A program made the translations under genes and the position numbers. Shown here piece by piece: positions 17,090-29,165 of a stretch of 64,000 bases of DNA. Position 1 is the first letter of the stretch. Every line of letters begins with the position of its first letter. The notes below the pieces were generated by a model. That model was not told where the DNA came from. It worked only from the letters and a program-made list of their open reading frames with translations, and searched no databases. The DNA comes from Cynocephalus volans (Eukaryota > Chordata > Mammalia > Dermoptera > Cynocephalidae). The stretch covers positions 88,366,427 to 88,430,426 of the forward strand of contig NC_084472.1 in assembly GCF_027409185.1 (NCBI RefSeq), read 5' to 3'.

Positions 17090-17815
17090 TCCTTTCACCT
17101 CTGTCTCCAGAGCCCCTCAGAGACAAGTCTCTGCACGTGAGGTGGTCTGTAAATGTTTGTTGAATGAGTGAATGTCTTGTCACAGTAAGGACCTTAGATT
17201 TTGGAAAGGGATTTAGGGGTAGGGGATTGTAGAGGCACGATGATAAGATTTACCTATGGATTTCAGAGTGTGAAAAATATCTCCAAGGCGTACCATGTCT
17301 GTCGCATCCATCTGTGATGGATGAAAAGTGATCCTAGTGCTTTCAGAGTTAGTGTGACGACCTTGCCATCCCTATCACCCATTCATTCAGGCAACATTCA
17401 CCAAGAATTTACCAGATGAACGGCATTGCAGTAGGATCTCTGCCTCACAGAAAGTTGAATGAATACTTGTACAGTGTCCTTGAGTTTAGGGTATGGGCCC
17501 CAAGTAACATTTCTCATTCGAGAGCTTACTTGCTAATTAATCAAATACACGTCATGTGTGCTATGTATGTTCTGGGCAGTGGGATGTGGCCTCTCTTTAA
17601 AAGATGGTGTACAGTCTTATAGGGAAAGACAAAGCATTGACCTAGAGACTAGTACACAAGGTGGAGATGGTAGATGCCATAGGGCAGGGACAGAAAAAAG
17701 GAAACACATCAAAGGAAAAGGGAGGCCAGCTATGGAAAAGGAAAAGATGGGTTGACTGGGGAAGGCTTCCCGGAGAAAGTGGCATTTCAGATTAGCCCAG
17801 GAAGTTGGCAGGATT
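17090..17815. repeat. L2 fragments
   Basis: A sense L2 3' end at about 17095-17180 (GTTTGTTGAATGAGTGAATG) is followed by an antisense L2 at about 17370-17815 (CCATTCATTCAGGCAACATT, ending GGGAAGGCTTCCCGGAG, GTGGCATTTCAGATTAG). Confidence 0.6.
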
Positions 17816-19994
17816 TGAATAAAAATAATTTTAAGTGGTTTATTCCATGCCTTAGAGAATGATTCCAGATTGGAATTCTGTCTTATTCCTTGATGTTAAA
17901 TGTCTAGCTCAAACTATCAGACCCTGCGAATAAACCTTCCTGATCTGAATTTACTCTCGCACGTCTTCAGCATTTGACTGGACGGTTGAAGCAATCATGT
18001 CTCCATTCAATTATTCTAAATTTACTTTTGTAAGGACGGCAATATGAAGGTTTCAAACAGTTCCGTAATCTTTATAATGAGAAAAGATAAATATATTTTA
18101 TCTTACTTGTGGAATTTATGCATCGCCTATTTGAATCTTTAATAATAATGGAGAAAACCATGGTCCTAAAGAATAAAAAAAAAAATACCTTCTTGGCAGA
18201 TTTTAAGACCTGCTGTGGAAAAACAAAAGTATGTTAAGAAACACAAATAGGATTAGATCTTTAACAACCAGAGGCTTAATGTCAAGGAGATATTACAAAT
18301 TTGAGATATAGGTTAATGCGTTATTAATTTGAAGCTCAAAAGAACCAGAAAAAAAATGAACTTTGAATTCAAATTGTAAGGATATGTAGTAGAGCCGTAT
18401 TTCTTAAACTTGAGGAATTTACAAAAAAATAATTTTTTAGTCCTGGCAGAATATGCTCATGATCCCCAGTTTGAGAAAACATTGACTTAAAAAACTTAAA
18501 GTCTTTTTATGAAAATATGAAATGTAAATTGCCATTGTAAGTTTTCTCTTTATAATTGTGAATTTTTAAAAAATTATCACTAAAATGAAAATAAAAAATT
18601 AAAATTTTGCAGATATCTAGGCATCTATGATTTCCAGTATGAGGAAATTTGTATTCTAGACAATTAAAATTAAAGTAAATAGGATATCTAGTTGCCTGAG
18701 AAATAGGAGTAACTGTTATTTTTAATTATGTGATATACTGAAAAAATTTATATTTTAATTGTAAGTGGCTACAACCTATGGTAGACAGGAAATAGTAAAA
18801 TCAAGGGATTCTACTTTTACTATTTATTAATTTGTAACTTATATCTCACCTAACCTATTCCTCTAAAGAATATGAAGTTGGTTCAGACAATTATAAACTT
18901 TGCAAAACAACATTGTTGCAAGATTTTTTTAGTTTTATTGACTTACCCACTCTCCACATTGTATGTACAACTTCTTTTTTGCAACTTAAAAAATTTGAAG
19001 ATTAAATTGAAAGGTTGAATTAGGCAAACGTTTTTAATATCAAAGACATGTTAAGTAAATTCTTTGCATAAGTGAAAACTAACGTGCATTTTGTCTAAAT
19101 TATTAAATAAAAGGGAATTGTAAGGTACGTATTATCATTGTAGATAGTTAAATGGTCGTGGGTGGAAAGTAATATCTTCTTTCCTCACCATTCTTTGTAC
19201 TGTGACTAGAGGCTTGTTTGCATGTCTGCTTTCCCTCCTGGGTGGATGTTTGAGGAAGTCCTTGAAGGCAATGGCCATATTCTGGCACATTTGGCTCTTC
19301 TGAGACCATTTCACAACAGCCACTCCTACAACAAGGCTTTGGCAGTGCAGCTTCCCCTTGCCCCGCAACACCCGCACCCTTGGCTCTCTGCTGTTAAATT
19401 CTTGAGAGCTTTGGCTGGAGCCATCCTCTGAATTCCCCTTCTTGTTCTTAGACCTAGATTTAGGCACAGTTCTCAGCTCTAATCATTTTTTGTTTGTTTT
19501 TTGTATTTCCTGCAATTGTCTCAGATTAGGATTTCTGCAGTTCCCCCAACCCAAGAAAGCCCACCCCTGCCCCCCACCGTGTCCAGAACTTAGTAATTGC
19601 TCACTAATGTTTGTGAATTAAACTGAACGAAGTGCGGCAATGAGAGGACTTGGGGAACTAAAATGGATTGTGATACACGGATATTTCATAAATTCTTTTT
19701 AGATCAAAGTTTTGATTGTTTTTGTTTATTTTTTATTTTTTAGCCTCATTCCACAAAGGGATTCTGAGGTTGCTAGAACAAAGACAGTAGCCGGAAATAT
19801 GTTCAGAAAAAATGATTCTAATGTTACCAAAGCTGAAAGATAACTGTAGAGCTGGTTGCACTTCCCTTGCTCCCCATCTCATCTCCACGGTGTGGTCCCG
19901 AGGGCTCGCTTGTCTCAGATATCCCACAAATGTCCGGTTCGGCCCTGGTGGCCACTGTAAGGGTTAATCAGTTCACCCTTTCATGCTCGTATAT
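17816..19994. other. AT-rich intergenic stretch with one unexplained small frame
   Basis: Repeat-poor, strongly AT-rich sequence. The minus-strand frame 19135-19467 (110 codons) starts MPKSRSKNKKGN and is basic and polar at its N-terminus. I do not recognise it, and no poly(A) tract or target duplication shows it to be a retrocopy. I would not call it a gene. Confidence 0.4.
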
Positions 19995-20270
19995 GTCATC
20001 CATTCTTTCAGCAAACTGAGCCATGCACCAGGCTATGTACTAGGCGGGTACAGAGGTGGGCCAAGCATGGTTCCAGCCATCATGGTCCAGTATGACAACC
20101 GGAAGGAGGAGGAAAGGGCAGGAGCACAGAAGATCAGCTCCTCACCCAGAAGGGGAGACCAGGAACAAGCTTCCTAGAGAAGATGAGGTCTCACTGACAG
20201 GTTTTAGCAAGAGTAATGAGATGGAGGAGACATCCAAGGCTGAAACAGCAGGTCTAGAGGCCTGGAGGTG
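19995..20270 (-). repeat. L2 3' end (antisense)
   Basis: CATTCTTTCAGCAAACTGAG, TGCACCAGGCTATGTACTAG and a 'ccagccatcatggtccag' segment match the reverse complement of an L2 3' end with divergence. Confidence 0.5.
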
Positions 20271-21190
20271 AGAAATTCCACATAAATCTCCAATTGGGGT
20301 CATGGTCGGCTACCTCTGGAGAACCTCCACATTCAGGGACGTGCCCCAGAACTGAAGCAGCCTCCTGTTCATGGCCATTCAACTAGGAATCCTCTGGGCT
20401 ACATGAAACCTTCCTCTGCCCAGACCTCCCCAGGCTCAGGAGGTTCAAGTGTGTCTGTAGTTCGGGTAGAAGTTTATTGTTTGCTGCAGGGAAGATGCTG
20501 GTGGAGGCATTAGGGGCTTAGCTTTAGCTTACATGTGGGATGGAATTTCCTCTTTTCAAGTGGGGAGAAGCAGGGACAGAGCCAAGCCCCCAGTTCCCGT
20601 GTGGTTTTGCAGCCTACCCCTCCAAGACCAGCAGAGCTTCACCCTAATCCACTCTCTCAGAAAAACCAAGCCTGTCGTACTAACTCCAATCACTTTCTGG
20701 AAAGGTGGATAAGGAAGGTCTTACTGTTTGCAGGTCTAGACTAATGTAAAGAATTCTTGAAGTCTACCCCCAGGGACAAAATACGTGGAGTGTGCATTCA
20801 TTGAGCACCAGCTGTATGCCTCACACATGTAGCACAGCCGCCTCAGAAGTCAGCCTCGTGTTAAAGGGAAAGTACAAGTGGGTGCTGGCTGTTGCCTCTT
20901 AGCTGACCCCTTTATCTCCCCTGGGTGCGGCTTGCTGCTTTCTTTCGTGCTGGGATCCCTACACGGACCTGTGCATATCCAGCCCCATGCCAAGTTGATG
21001 GATTTCAAACCCCCAACAATGACAGAAACGTCACTTAAAACAATGTCCTGTCTATTAAACTGGCCCAAATTCTTTTTAAAGAATAAATCACACCATTGGC
21101 AGGACTTTAAGGAAATAAGTATATTTACACACTGCTGGTTCTTTTTAGTGGTTCTTTTCTTTCTTAAGAAAAATCAGACAATATGTAATA
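20271..21190. other. Unassigned intergenic sequence
   Basis: Nothing recognisable apart from a possible short L2/MIR relic near 20790-20830 (CATTGAGCACCAGCTGTATG). Confidence 0.4.
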
Positions 21191-21194
21191 AGAG

Positions 21195-21480
21195 CTACAG
21201 AACTGTTTGACCCAGTAATTCCCTTTTTGGGAATACACTATAAGAAAATAATTTCAAAGGAAAAAAATCAGTATGTACAAATATAGGCACAGCAGCTGCA
21301 ATTTAACATGGTATAAAACTGGAAACAAACCAGACACACAACAAAAGGGGAAACAGCTAAGCAAATTATGAAGTGACATTAAATATTTTATGGCTATTAA
21401 AAATGACAAGTACACGAACCATCTCGGTGCATTGAGATCAGAATATTTAAGCAATGATAGAATGTAAGAGCAGCACATAC
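21195..21480 (+). mobile_element. Old L1 3' fragment (sense)
   Basis: TTTGACCCAGTAATTCCC, GGTATAAAACTGGAAACAAA and TATGGCTATTAAAAATGACA are the standard phrases of the L1M ORF2 end and proximal 3' UTR. Confidence 0.75.
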
Positions 21481-22134
21481 ATGCTGAGCATAACTACGTT
21501 TTTTAAAGTATGTCAATATTCTACCAACTTACAAGATAACAGAAGAGGAAATAACTTTAATTGAAATGTTTATTGGGCCCTCTTTTGTGTAGTTGCTCAA
21601 GTTCATCATTTATGAAGCATGTTTTAAAAGAGCAGATGTGTCTCTCTTTAGGGGGACAACCCAAACCAGGGGAGCCCTGGGACGTGGCCGGGGGAGGGAC
21701 ACTGTTGGAACATCTGTTCACTGTGTCACTTTGTCCCTGACTTGCACATCATGTTTGCACACCTCCCTCAGCCAAAATATGCGCACTTCTCTCTCTCCGA
21801 GCCCTGCAGGCCCCCCCAGTGCGAAGGAGGCATTTCTGCTTCAAGTGATGCCTGACAGGAATTGACAAGGGGAGGCAGAAGACGTTCCATTTGACTTAGA
21901 GTGCTAAGATGTCCTCCTCGGGGACAACTGGTCTGGCTGGGCTGGCACTTGCTGTGCCGGAATGTAAAGGAGCCATGCATGAGGAAGTGAACGAGCGACC
22001 TGAAATTGGGGATATTTAAGGTCTCACAGCTGAGAAGCTCATGAGCAACAATCCTGGGGCAAACTGGGGATTTCAGGAAATAGCCGCCACCATATCTGCT
22101 TTCTCCCGTGTATTATTATTAGACTCCAATCCAA

Positions 22135-23165
22135 AGACTGTTTCTTGGGTAATGGCTTTATTGAGATATAATTCATATGCCACACAATTCATCCTTCTGA
22201 AGTGTGCAATTCGGCTTCTAGCATATTCAGAGTTGTGCAACCCGTACCCTTGCCTTTACCTCATACTCCACCGCTCCCCGGCCCCTTTATCACCCCAGAT
22301 CTGGGCAACCACTAACTCACTCTCTGCCTCTAGAAATTTGTCTAATCTGAACATTTCACATAAATGGAATCATATGAGTATATAGTCTTTTGTGACCGGC
22401 TTCTTTCACGCAGCATGATGTTTTCAAGGCTCATCCGTGTTGTAGCACGTACCAGTACTTCGCTCCTTTTTATGGCCAAATACTCTTCTGTTGTATGGAG
22501 AGATCACATTTTATTAATCCGTTCATCACTTAGTGGACATTTAAGTTGTTTCCGCCTTTTGGCTGTTATGAATAATGCTGCTATGAATATTTGTGCACAA
22601 GTTTTTGTGTGGACGTACGTTTTCATTTCTCTTAGAAGAAATGAAATAATGAAATGTGGAATTTCTGGGTTAGGTTGTAACTCTATGCTTAACCTTTTAA
22701 AGAACCACTAGGTTGTTTTCCAAAGTGACTCTACCGTTTTACATTCCTTCCAGCAGTGCGTGAGGGTTCCAATTTCCGCACATCCCACCAATACCCACTA
22801 TTATCTGTCTTTTTATTCTAGCCCTCCTAGTTGGTGTGAAGGTATCTCACTGTGGTTTTGGTTTGCATTTCCCTGGTGATGAATGCCATTGAGGATCTCT
22901 TCATGTGCCTATTGGCCATGTCTGTTTCTTCTTTATCCTCTGTCCAGTTGTATTACTGAGTTGAAAGAATTTGTTATATGTATCTAAATACAAGTCTTTT
23001 ATCAGATGTATGATTTGCAAATATTTTTCACATTCAGTGGGTTGTTTTCTGATGGTGTCCTTTGAAGCATGAAAGGTTTTAATTTTGATGATGTCTAATT
23101 TATGTATTTTTTTCTTTGGTTAATTATTTGCCAAAGACTCTTGCAGAGCTTCATCCTCAGAAATA
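22135..23165 (-). mobile_element. Old L1 3' portion (antisense)
   Basis: Starts with ATGGCTTTATTGAGATATAA and ATTCATATGCCACACAATTC, continues through AATAATGCTGCTATGAATAT and CCCACTA-type stretches, and ends in TTTATCAGATGTATGATTTG and TGATGATGTCTAATT. This is a 5'-truncated L1M in reverse. The coding part is fragmented by stops. Confidence 0.8.
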
Positions 23166-23479
23166 TTCTGTTCTGGGTTCTCTGAGGCAACTTAATTTAA
23201 TTCAAAATTTAATTTAATTTGAAATTCCTATATTGTTACCATATTGTAAATCTCAGTTCTGGATTCAGAAATTTATAAACTCTGTAAATATACCCCATCA
23301 TGATTCACTAGAATTTTAACTTACTGTGCTCCAATTCTTGTAGAAGGACACTGGGTGGTAAAGAACACATCCTTTCTCCACAGCAGCCCTGGAGGTGGCT
23401 GTCACCATGGCTTCTCTAAGTAACTTTCCAAAGTTCCCGTTAATATCAAAAGATGTTGGAAGTACTCCTCAAAATTTAA

Positions 23480-23800
23480 AACACATATACCATTTGTCCC
23501 CGCAATTCCATTTCTAGAAATTAATTCTAAAGATATTCTTACAAAGATATCTAATCAAATATGTTCATTGCAGAATTACTTTATAATAGGAAAAACATAA
23601 GCCTCATCTAAATCTCAATCAATAGGGGGCTAATTAAATAAAAGTTAGTATGGAAGTCTCTGGAGCAGTTTTAAAAAGGGACAGATTTTTAAGTCCTGGC
23701 TTAGAAGAATATCCACAAAATATTGTTCTATTAAAAAAAAAGTAGAAATAGTGTATGTAACATATACACTTATTTTTATAAAACAGCTTGTTGGTCATGT
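23480..23800 (+). mobile_element. Old L1 3' fragment (sense)
   Basis: CCGCAATTCCATTTCTAG, GTTCATTGCAGAATTACTTT, AATAGGAAAAACATAAG and GGGGGCTAATTAAATAAA are typical L1M ORF2-3' end phrases. Confidence 0.65.
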
Positions 23801-23852
23801 CAATATTAACAGCAGATAACTGAATAGTGCAAAGGAAATATGGCTTAGTCTC

Positions 23853-24258
23853 TCTTTTAGTCCGTTTTGTGTTGCTATAACAGAATACCTGAGACTGGGT
23901 AATTTATAAAGAAGAGAGGTTTATTTGGCTTACAATTCTGGGACAGCTGCATCTGGCACGGGCCTCAGGCTGCTTCTACTCATGGCGGAAAGTGGCAGGA
24001 GCTGGCGGGTACAAGCAGATCACATGGTGAGAGGAAGCAAGAGAGAGAGAGAGAAGGCACCAGGGTCCTATAAACAGTCAGCTCTCGCGGGAACTAATAG
24101 AGGGAGAACTCACTCATTAATCCCCCCTCCCCCAGGGAGAGCATTAATCCATTCATGAGGGATCCGCCCCCATGACTCAATCAGTTTCCAACACTGCCAC
24201 ATTGGAGATCAAATTTCCACATGAGTTTTGGAGGGGACAACACATCTAAACTCCATCA
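23853..24258 (-). repeat. 3' LTR of the MaLR provirus
   Basis: On the minus strand it begins TGATGGAG. Its other end, TCTTTTAG on the plus strand, has lost the canonical TG present in the partner LTR (TGTTTTAG). Confidence 0.9.
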
Positions 24259-24421
24259 TTCTGCCCCTGGCCCCCCAAAACTCATGTCACTCTCACATAC
24301 AAAATGCGATCATTCTGTCCCAACAGTCCCAAAAGTCTTAGCTTTCTCCAGCACCAACTTAAAAGTCCAAAGTCCAAAGTCTCATCTGAGACCAAAAGCA
24401 AAAGTCCTTCCAGCTGTGAAC

Positions 24422-25253
24422 CTAAAAAACAAAACCAAATTTATCTACTGCCAAGATACAATGGTGGAACAGACATTGGGTATACATTCCCATTCCAAAA
24501 GGGAGGAATAGGCCAGAAGAAAGGAGAAACAGGCCCCAAACAAGTCCGAAACCCAGCAGGGCAGACATTATGTCTTGAATCTCCAAAATAATGTTCTCTG
24601 ACTCCAAGTCCTGCATCTTGGGCACAATTGGGCATCTGGGCCCCCAAAGCATCAGGCAGCCTTGTTCCCACAGCTTGCTCAGGCACAGCCCAGTGGGCCA
24701 CGCTGGTGTCTGTGGCTTTTCCAGGCCTGCGTTGCGTGTTACCAGTGGCCCTGAAGTTCTGGGTTCCTGGTGGCAGCCCTGCTGCATTGGCTCTACTAGA
24801 CATTTCCCTGGTGGGGGCTCTCTGTGGGGGCTCTGACCCCACTTTCCTGCTTGGTATTGGTCTAGTAGATGGCCTCTGCAGTGGCTCCAACCCTGCAGCA
24901 GGTCTCTGCCTGGGCTCCCAGACTTTTCCATACATACTTTGAAATCTGGATGGAGGCTCCCAAGCCTTCCCAGCTCTGGCATTCTGTGAGCCTGCAGACC
25001 TAACACCACATGGATGCCACCAAGACTTCCGGCTTGTATTTTCCAGAGCTGTATATCCAGCCACACCTGGGGCCAATTTAGCCACAGCCAGAGCAGCCAA
25101 AGCAGCTGGGGTGCTGGTGCTGGAAGCGGCTTCTTGAGGTGGCCCTGGGCAGTGAGCCCATGGAGGGTACCTCAGGCCTGTTCCCCATGACCATTCTGTC
25201 TCCCTAGGCCTTTGGGTCTGAAATGGAAGGGTTGACCCCAGAGGCTTCTGCAA
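24422..25253 (-). pseudogene. Internal open frames of the MaLR provirus
   Basis: Two overlapping minus-strand frames remain open for 270 codons (24441-25253) and 214 codons (24422-25066). Both lie on the element's sense strand within its internal region. I recognise no protease, reverse transcriptase or zinc-knuckle motif. MaLR internal regions are usually regarded as gag-derived remnants without pol. The openness may only reflect composition, so these are annotated as relics and not as host genes. Confidence 0.35.
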
Positions 25254-25879
25254 TGCCTTCAGTGCCCTTTTCTCCTCCTCTTGATAATCCCTTTCTTTTG
25301 TACTAATCTTCTGAGCTAATGATTGCTGGGCTGCACCATTTCATGCTCTCTGCCTTTCTACCACATGGCCATGCTGCAAATTTTCCAAATCTTTTTGCTC
25401 TGCTCCTTTTTTTAAATTCTGGCTTTACATCATGCCTTTTCTGCCATAACTCAGCATAGGCTGTTAGAAATAACCATGCAGCGTCCTTAATGCTTTGCTG
25501 CTTGGAAATTTTTTCCACCAGATACTCTGGTTCACAACTCTTAAGTCCCACCTTCCATAAAAACCAAGGACATGGACACAATGCAGCCAAATTCCTTGCT
25601 ATGGTGTAGCAAGGGTGATCTTTGCCCTAATTCCTGATAAGTTCCTCATTTCTATCTGAGACGTCATCATCCACATGGTCTTAATTGTCCATGTTTCTAT
25701 CAACATTCTGGTCACAGCTGTTTAACCAATCTCTAAAATCTTCCAAACTTTCCCTCATCTTTTTCTCTTCTTCTAAGTCCTTCAAACTCCTCCATCCTTT
25801 GCCCATTACCCAGTTCCAAAGCTGCATCCACATTTTCAAGTATCTGCAAGCAACACCCCACTCCTCAGTACCAATTTTC

Positions 25880-26290
25880 TGTTTTAGTCCGTTTTGTGTT
25901 GCTATAACAGAATTACCTGAGACTGGGTAATTTATAAAGAACAGAGGTTTATTTGGCTTACGATTCTGGAACAGCTGCATCTGGCACGGGCCTCAGGCTG
26001 CTTCTACTCATTGTGGAAAGTGGCAGCAGCTGGTGGGTACAAGCAGATCACATGGTGAGAGGAAGCAAGAGAGAGAGAGACAGAGAAGGTGTCAGGGTCC
26101 TTTAAACAACCAGCTTTAGTGGGAACTAATAGAGCGAGAACTCACTCATTAATCCCCCGTCCCCCAGGCAGAGCATTAATCCATTCATGAGGGATCCACC
26201 CCCATGACCCAATCAGTTTCCAACACTGCCACATTGGAGATCAAATTTCCACATGGCTTTTGGAGGGGACAACACATCCAAACTCCATCA
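25880..26290 (-). repeat. 5' LTR of the MaLR provirus
   Basis: Intact TG...CA ends. It contains the GAGAGAGAGA stretch and the ATTAATCCATTCATGAGGGA motif shared with the partner LTR. Confidence 0.9.
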
Positions 26291-26295
26291 GTCTC

Positions 26296-27875
26296 TATTT
26301 TCACAATTGATCAAACCTTCTTCAGGGCCCCCCATCCCTCCAGGTGAAGAAACTTTACCATCTAGTTAACAACATTTCCCTTTCCTCCAGCTTGAACAGT
26401 CTCTCTCAATCTGAACCAGTTTCTATCTAGTAAATATTCAGTCAATTCAAAGTTCAAGTCCCCAGGAGGAATGTCCTCTCAGTCCTTTCCTCCTGCCTAC
26501 ACTGGCACCTGTGAGCAGGGGAAAGACTTGTCCTCATGGCATTGGGCACGGGCCCTCCAGATGTGTGGGGGTCCCTGTCCTCCCTTCCACCACAGGGTAG
26601 CTTGTTCCATCCTTGGGGTGCACTGGGTGCCCTCCCCTAGAGTGAGGTCAATCTGCACTTGCTCCCAGAAATCCCCTTGGCTCCTGCACTTGGCACCTGG
26701 GTTTGGGGATTCACGGGCTCGTTTCTTAATATGATCAAGAGTCTGGAAGCCCTCCCCTGCCTCCTCTGCCACTTCACCTCTTGCTGGTGCTGACGATGCA
26801 CCTCCGGGTCTGCTTGGGACCCCTCAGTACTGGCCCATGGGCCTACCACCCTGCAGGGCCCCTTGCCTCTCCCATGGCAGCCTGCTCTGGCTGCTGACCT
26901 GCCAGTCCCACCACTGCCTTCCTCCTGACCCCCCTCAGGTGGTCTCTGCAAAGGACAAGCCCTTTAAGGCCCATCGTTGTGGGAGGGGGCCCTCCTTACC
27001 CCCCTCTGGGTGCTGCACACCTGGTCAACTCTGTATACAGCTCAGCTTTTCTCTTCTCTTTTCTACCCTAGGAACAGCCACCTGCAAACCCCACGTGGCC
27101 CTCACGGTCTGTTCTCAGCAGGCTGGCAAAGCAGCTGCCCTGCTTCCACTCTCGCTGTTTTAAGCTCTTGTCCTGACACTCACAAGTATGGGGCTTCTGC
27201 TTTGGGGAGACATGGCTGACCCCCAACTCAGGGTCCCAGGTGTCTGGCCCATGACGTCCTGACCAGCCTCACAAACACCCCCACCCCTTGGTTTCCCCCC
27301 AAGACCACATCCCTCTGAGGCATCACCTGACTCCCTCCATGGCCACCATATTCCTCCACATTCTGTCCCCCTCCAGCCACCCCAATCCCGCCTCCAAGTC
27401 TTGGGGGCTGGGGGGACATCTCCAGGCCATTCTTCCTCCTTGGACAAACTTAACACTGTGGCGTTTCTTCACCAAGTTCTGCTGCCTGCAGCCCCAGCCA
27501 GCTTGCTCACAGCGTCCTGATTTGGGGACAGGTCTCCTGCCACACCTGACCACACTCAAACAGAACCTTCTCCACCAGAGGCTTGGGGTGCGTGGCCACT
27601 GTCACACCCCTTCAGGGTCACATGACAGTGGCACAAACCTGATTTTATATGTAAGACATAAGACCTGACTATGTTCTATCTCCCCAACTCCCATTCACCC
27701 TGGTGTCTGTATATCTCTCCAGGCAGAGGACCTGTATTTGCCCGGGAGTATGCTGGGCATGGGCAGCATAGGAGGGAGACTGGTGGGACGCTGAGACAAG
27801 AACTGGGGGACAGCCTCCAGACACCAGGCCTCTGGCAAGGAGCTGGGGAGGAAGGAGGAATAGAGTTATTTCACT
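26296..27875. other. Unassigned C-rich block
   Basis: About 1.6 kb of markedly C-rich plus-strand sequence that stands out from its AT-rich surroundings. Many medium open frames exist on both strands, mainly because stop codons are rare in this composition. No known gene family or repeat family is recognised and no clean boundaries are visible, except that the left edge is the target duplication of the MaLR provirus. Confidence 0.4.
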
Positions 27876-28169
27876 AAAAGTGTATCACTTGCAAAATTTG
27901 TATTTATTAAGTGTGCACTCTGTGTTTTTGTTTTTTATGAAGTTTTCACCTCAAATCACTGATGAACATACGAATTTCACTTTGCCCTCTCTCCATACAA
28001 ATTGTTTCTTTTGACAGTCCCCACAGTGTTCATTACACTGACAATTCCTTCAGCATCTGCATTTGAGACAGATGCATAATACAAAAATAACACCATTAAT
28101 TGTTATTGCAGAACCAATATAAAGTCTACTTACTACAGAAGAGGTGACAATTTCCCAGTGTGGTGGACA

Positions 28170-28680
28170 CAGCAGATTGCCTATCCAGGGTCCATTTCCT
28201 CTTTATTCCTTCTTAAAAAATCTCCACCCCTGCCCCCACTTTGTCACTGTACATCTCTCCCAGCCCGTGTGACCAGTCCCACCTGGACTGAGAGTGACCC
28301 TGCTCTCCCCGCTGCTGATTGGCCTCGGATGGGCTGCGACCCAATTCTGTCCAACAGGGGTTCAGCAAACATCAAGGGGCTTCTGGGAAACGTTTTCTCA
28401 GGTCTAGAGTAGATCACAGGAAGAGACGGTCTCTTTCATTGCCTGGATATGATACTCTGAGCTGCCCCCACCATCTGCTTCCAGTCCGAGGAGGTGGGTA
28501 ACCCTGAGAATGACAGGGTGGAGAGAGGGACAGAACCCAGGTCCTTGGCGAAACTGTGACCACTGAGCCAACACCCCTGAAGGCTGCCCTGCCTCCTCAC
28601 TTCCGGTTATGAGAAAACAGATTTGCTTACTGTGTAAGCCAATTTGTGCCAGTTGCAGTTACTAGCAGTTTAAGATATCT
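28170..28680. repeat. Probable old mammalian repeat, unnamed
   Basis: Contains GATTGCCTATCCAGGGTCCA, AACCCAGGTCCTTGG, GACCACTGAGCCAACACCC and TGTGTAAGCCAATTTGTGCC, which together resemble an old LTR- or MER-type repeat. I could not fix the family or the ends. Confidence 0.4.
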
Positions 28681-29019
28681 TAATTGATATTAAGGGGCAG
28701 GCGCAGTTTTCTTAGAATGTATTACAAGGGAACATGCTTTGTCTACCCAGCAATAATGATATTATATAATATAAAGGTTTTTTTCAATCAAGAAATTTCT
28801 GGATGACCTACATTTTTCTTTTTACAGGGTAGGAAGTGAGTATTTCAAACCATCTGCCTTCACACCTGAGGCCTGGTGTAGAAAATCATAATATTTGTGT
28901 GCTACGCTGGGGTAAGCAGAGGGTGGGGCTCCAGGTCCACCTGTCACCTCCAGGGCTTACATGACCGTATCTCAGCCCATCTATCCCAGGCACAGGACCG
29001 TGGGTGCCACGGCTCACAG

Positions 29020-29165
29020 CTGTGCTGCTCTGATTTTAGTCTGTCTGAGCCTCAGTTCACAGTAACATGGAGATAATTCTCTCTTGAAGAGAGGTGTTGC
29101 AAGGATTAGATGAAATAATGTATGTAAAGCACCTGACACATATTGGGTGTTAAATGATGGGAGTC
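29020..29165 (+). repeat. MIR SINE fragment (sense)
   Basis: GAGCCTCAGTTCACAGTAAC, GATTAGATGAAATAATGTAT, GTAAAGCACCTGACACAT and GGTGTTAAATGATG appear in MIR order. Confidence 0.75.

Larger units (their letters stand above)
23853..26290 (-). mobile_element. Complete THE1/MST-class MaLR provirus
   Basis: A full element with two LTRs in minus orientation. The right (5') LTR spans 25880-26290 and the left (3') LTR 23853-24258. Exact 5-bp target duplications GTCTC lie at 23848-23852 and 26291-26295. On the minus strand, the sequence just inside the 5' LTR contains TTGGTACTGAGGAGTGGGG, a primer-binding-site-like stretch of this family. Just before the 3' LTR is a purine-rich tract with TTTTGGGGGG. 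The internal region (24259-25879) is about 1.6 kb, as usual for non-autonomous MaLRs that lack pol and depend on ERVL machinery. By eye the LTRs differ at about two dozen positions plus a few short indels, roughly 6-7%. Confidence 0.92.

Noticed and set aside
22364-22711. 115-codon plus-strand frame
   Set aside because: It falls entirely inside an antisense L1 fragment.
26497-26772. Short string with WEQVQIDLT on the minus strand as a possible retroviral integrase remnant
   Set aside because: The resemblance is limited to a few residues, with no zinc-binding or catalytic motif in the same or neighbouring frames.
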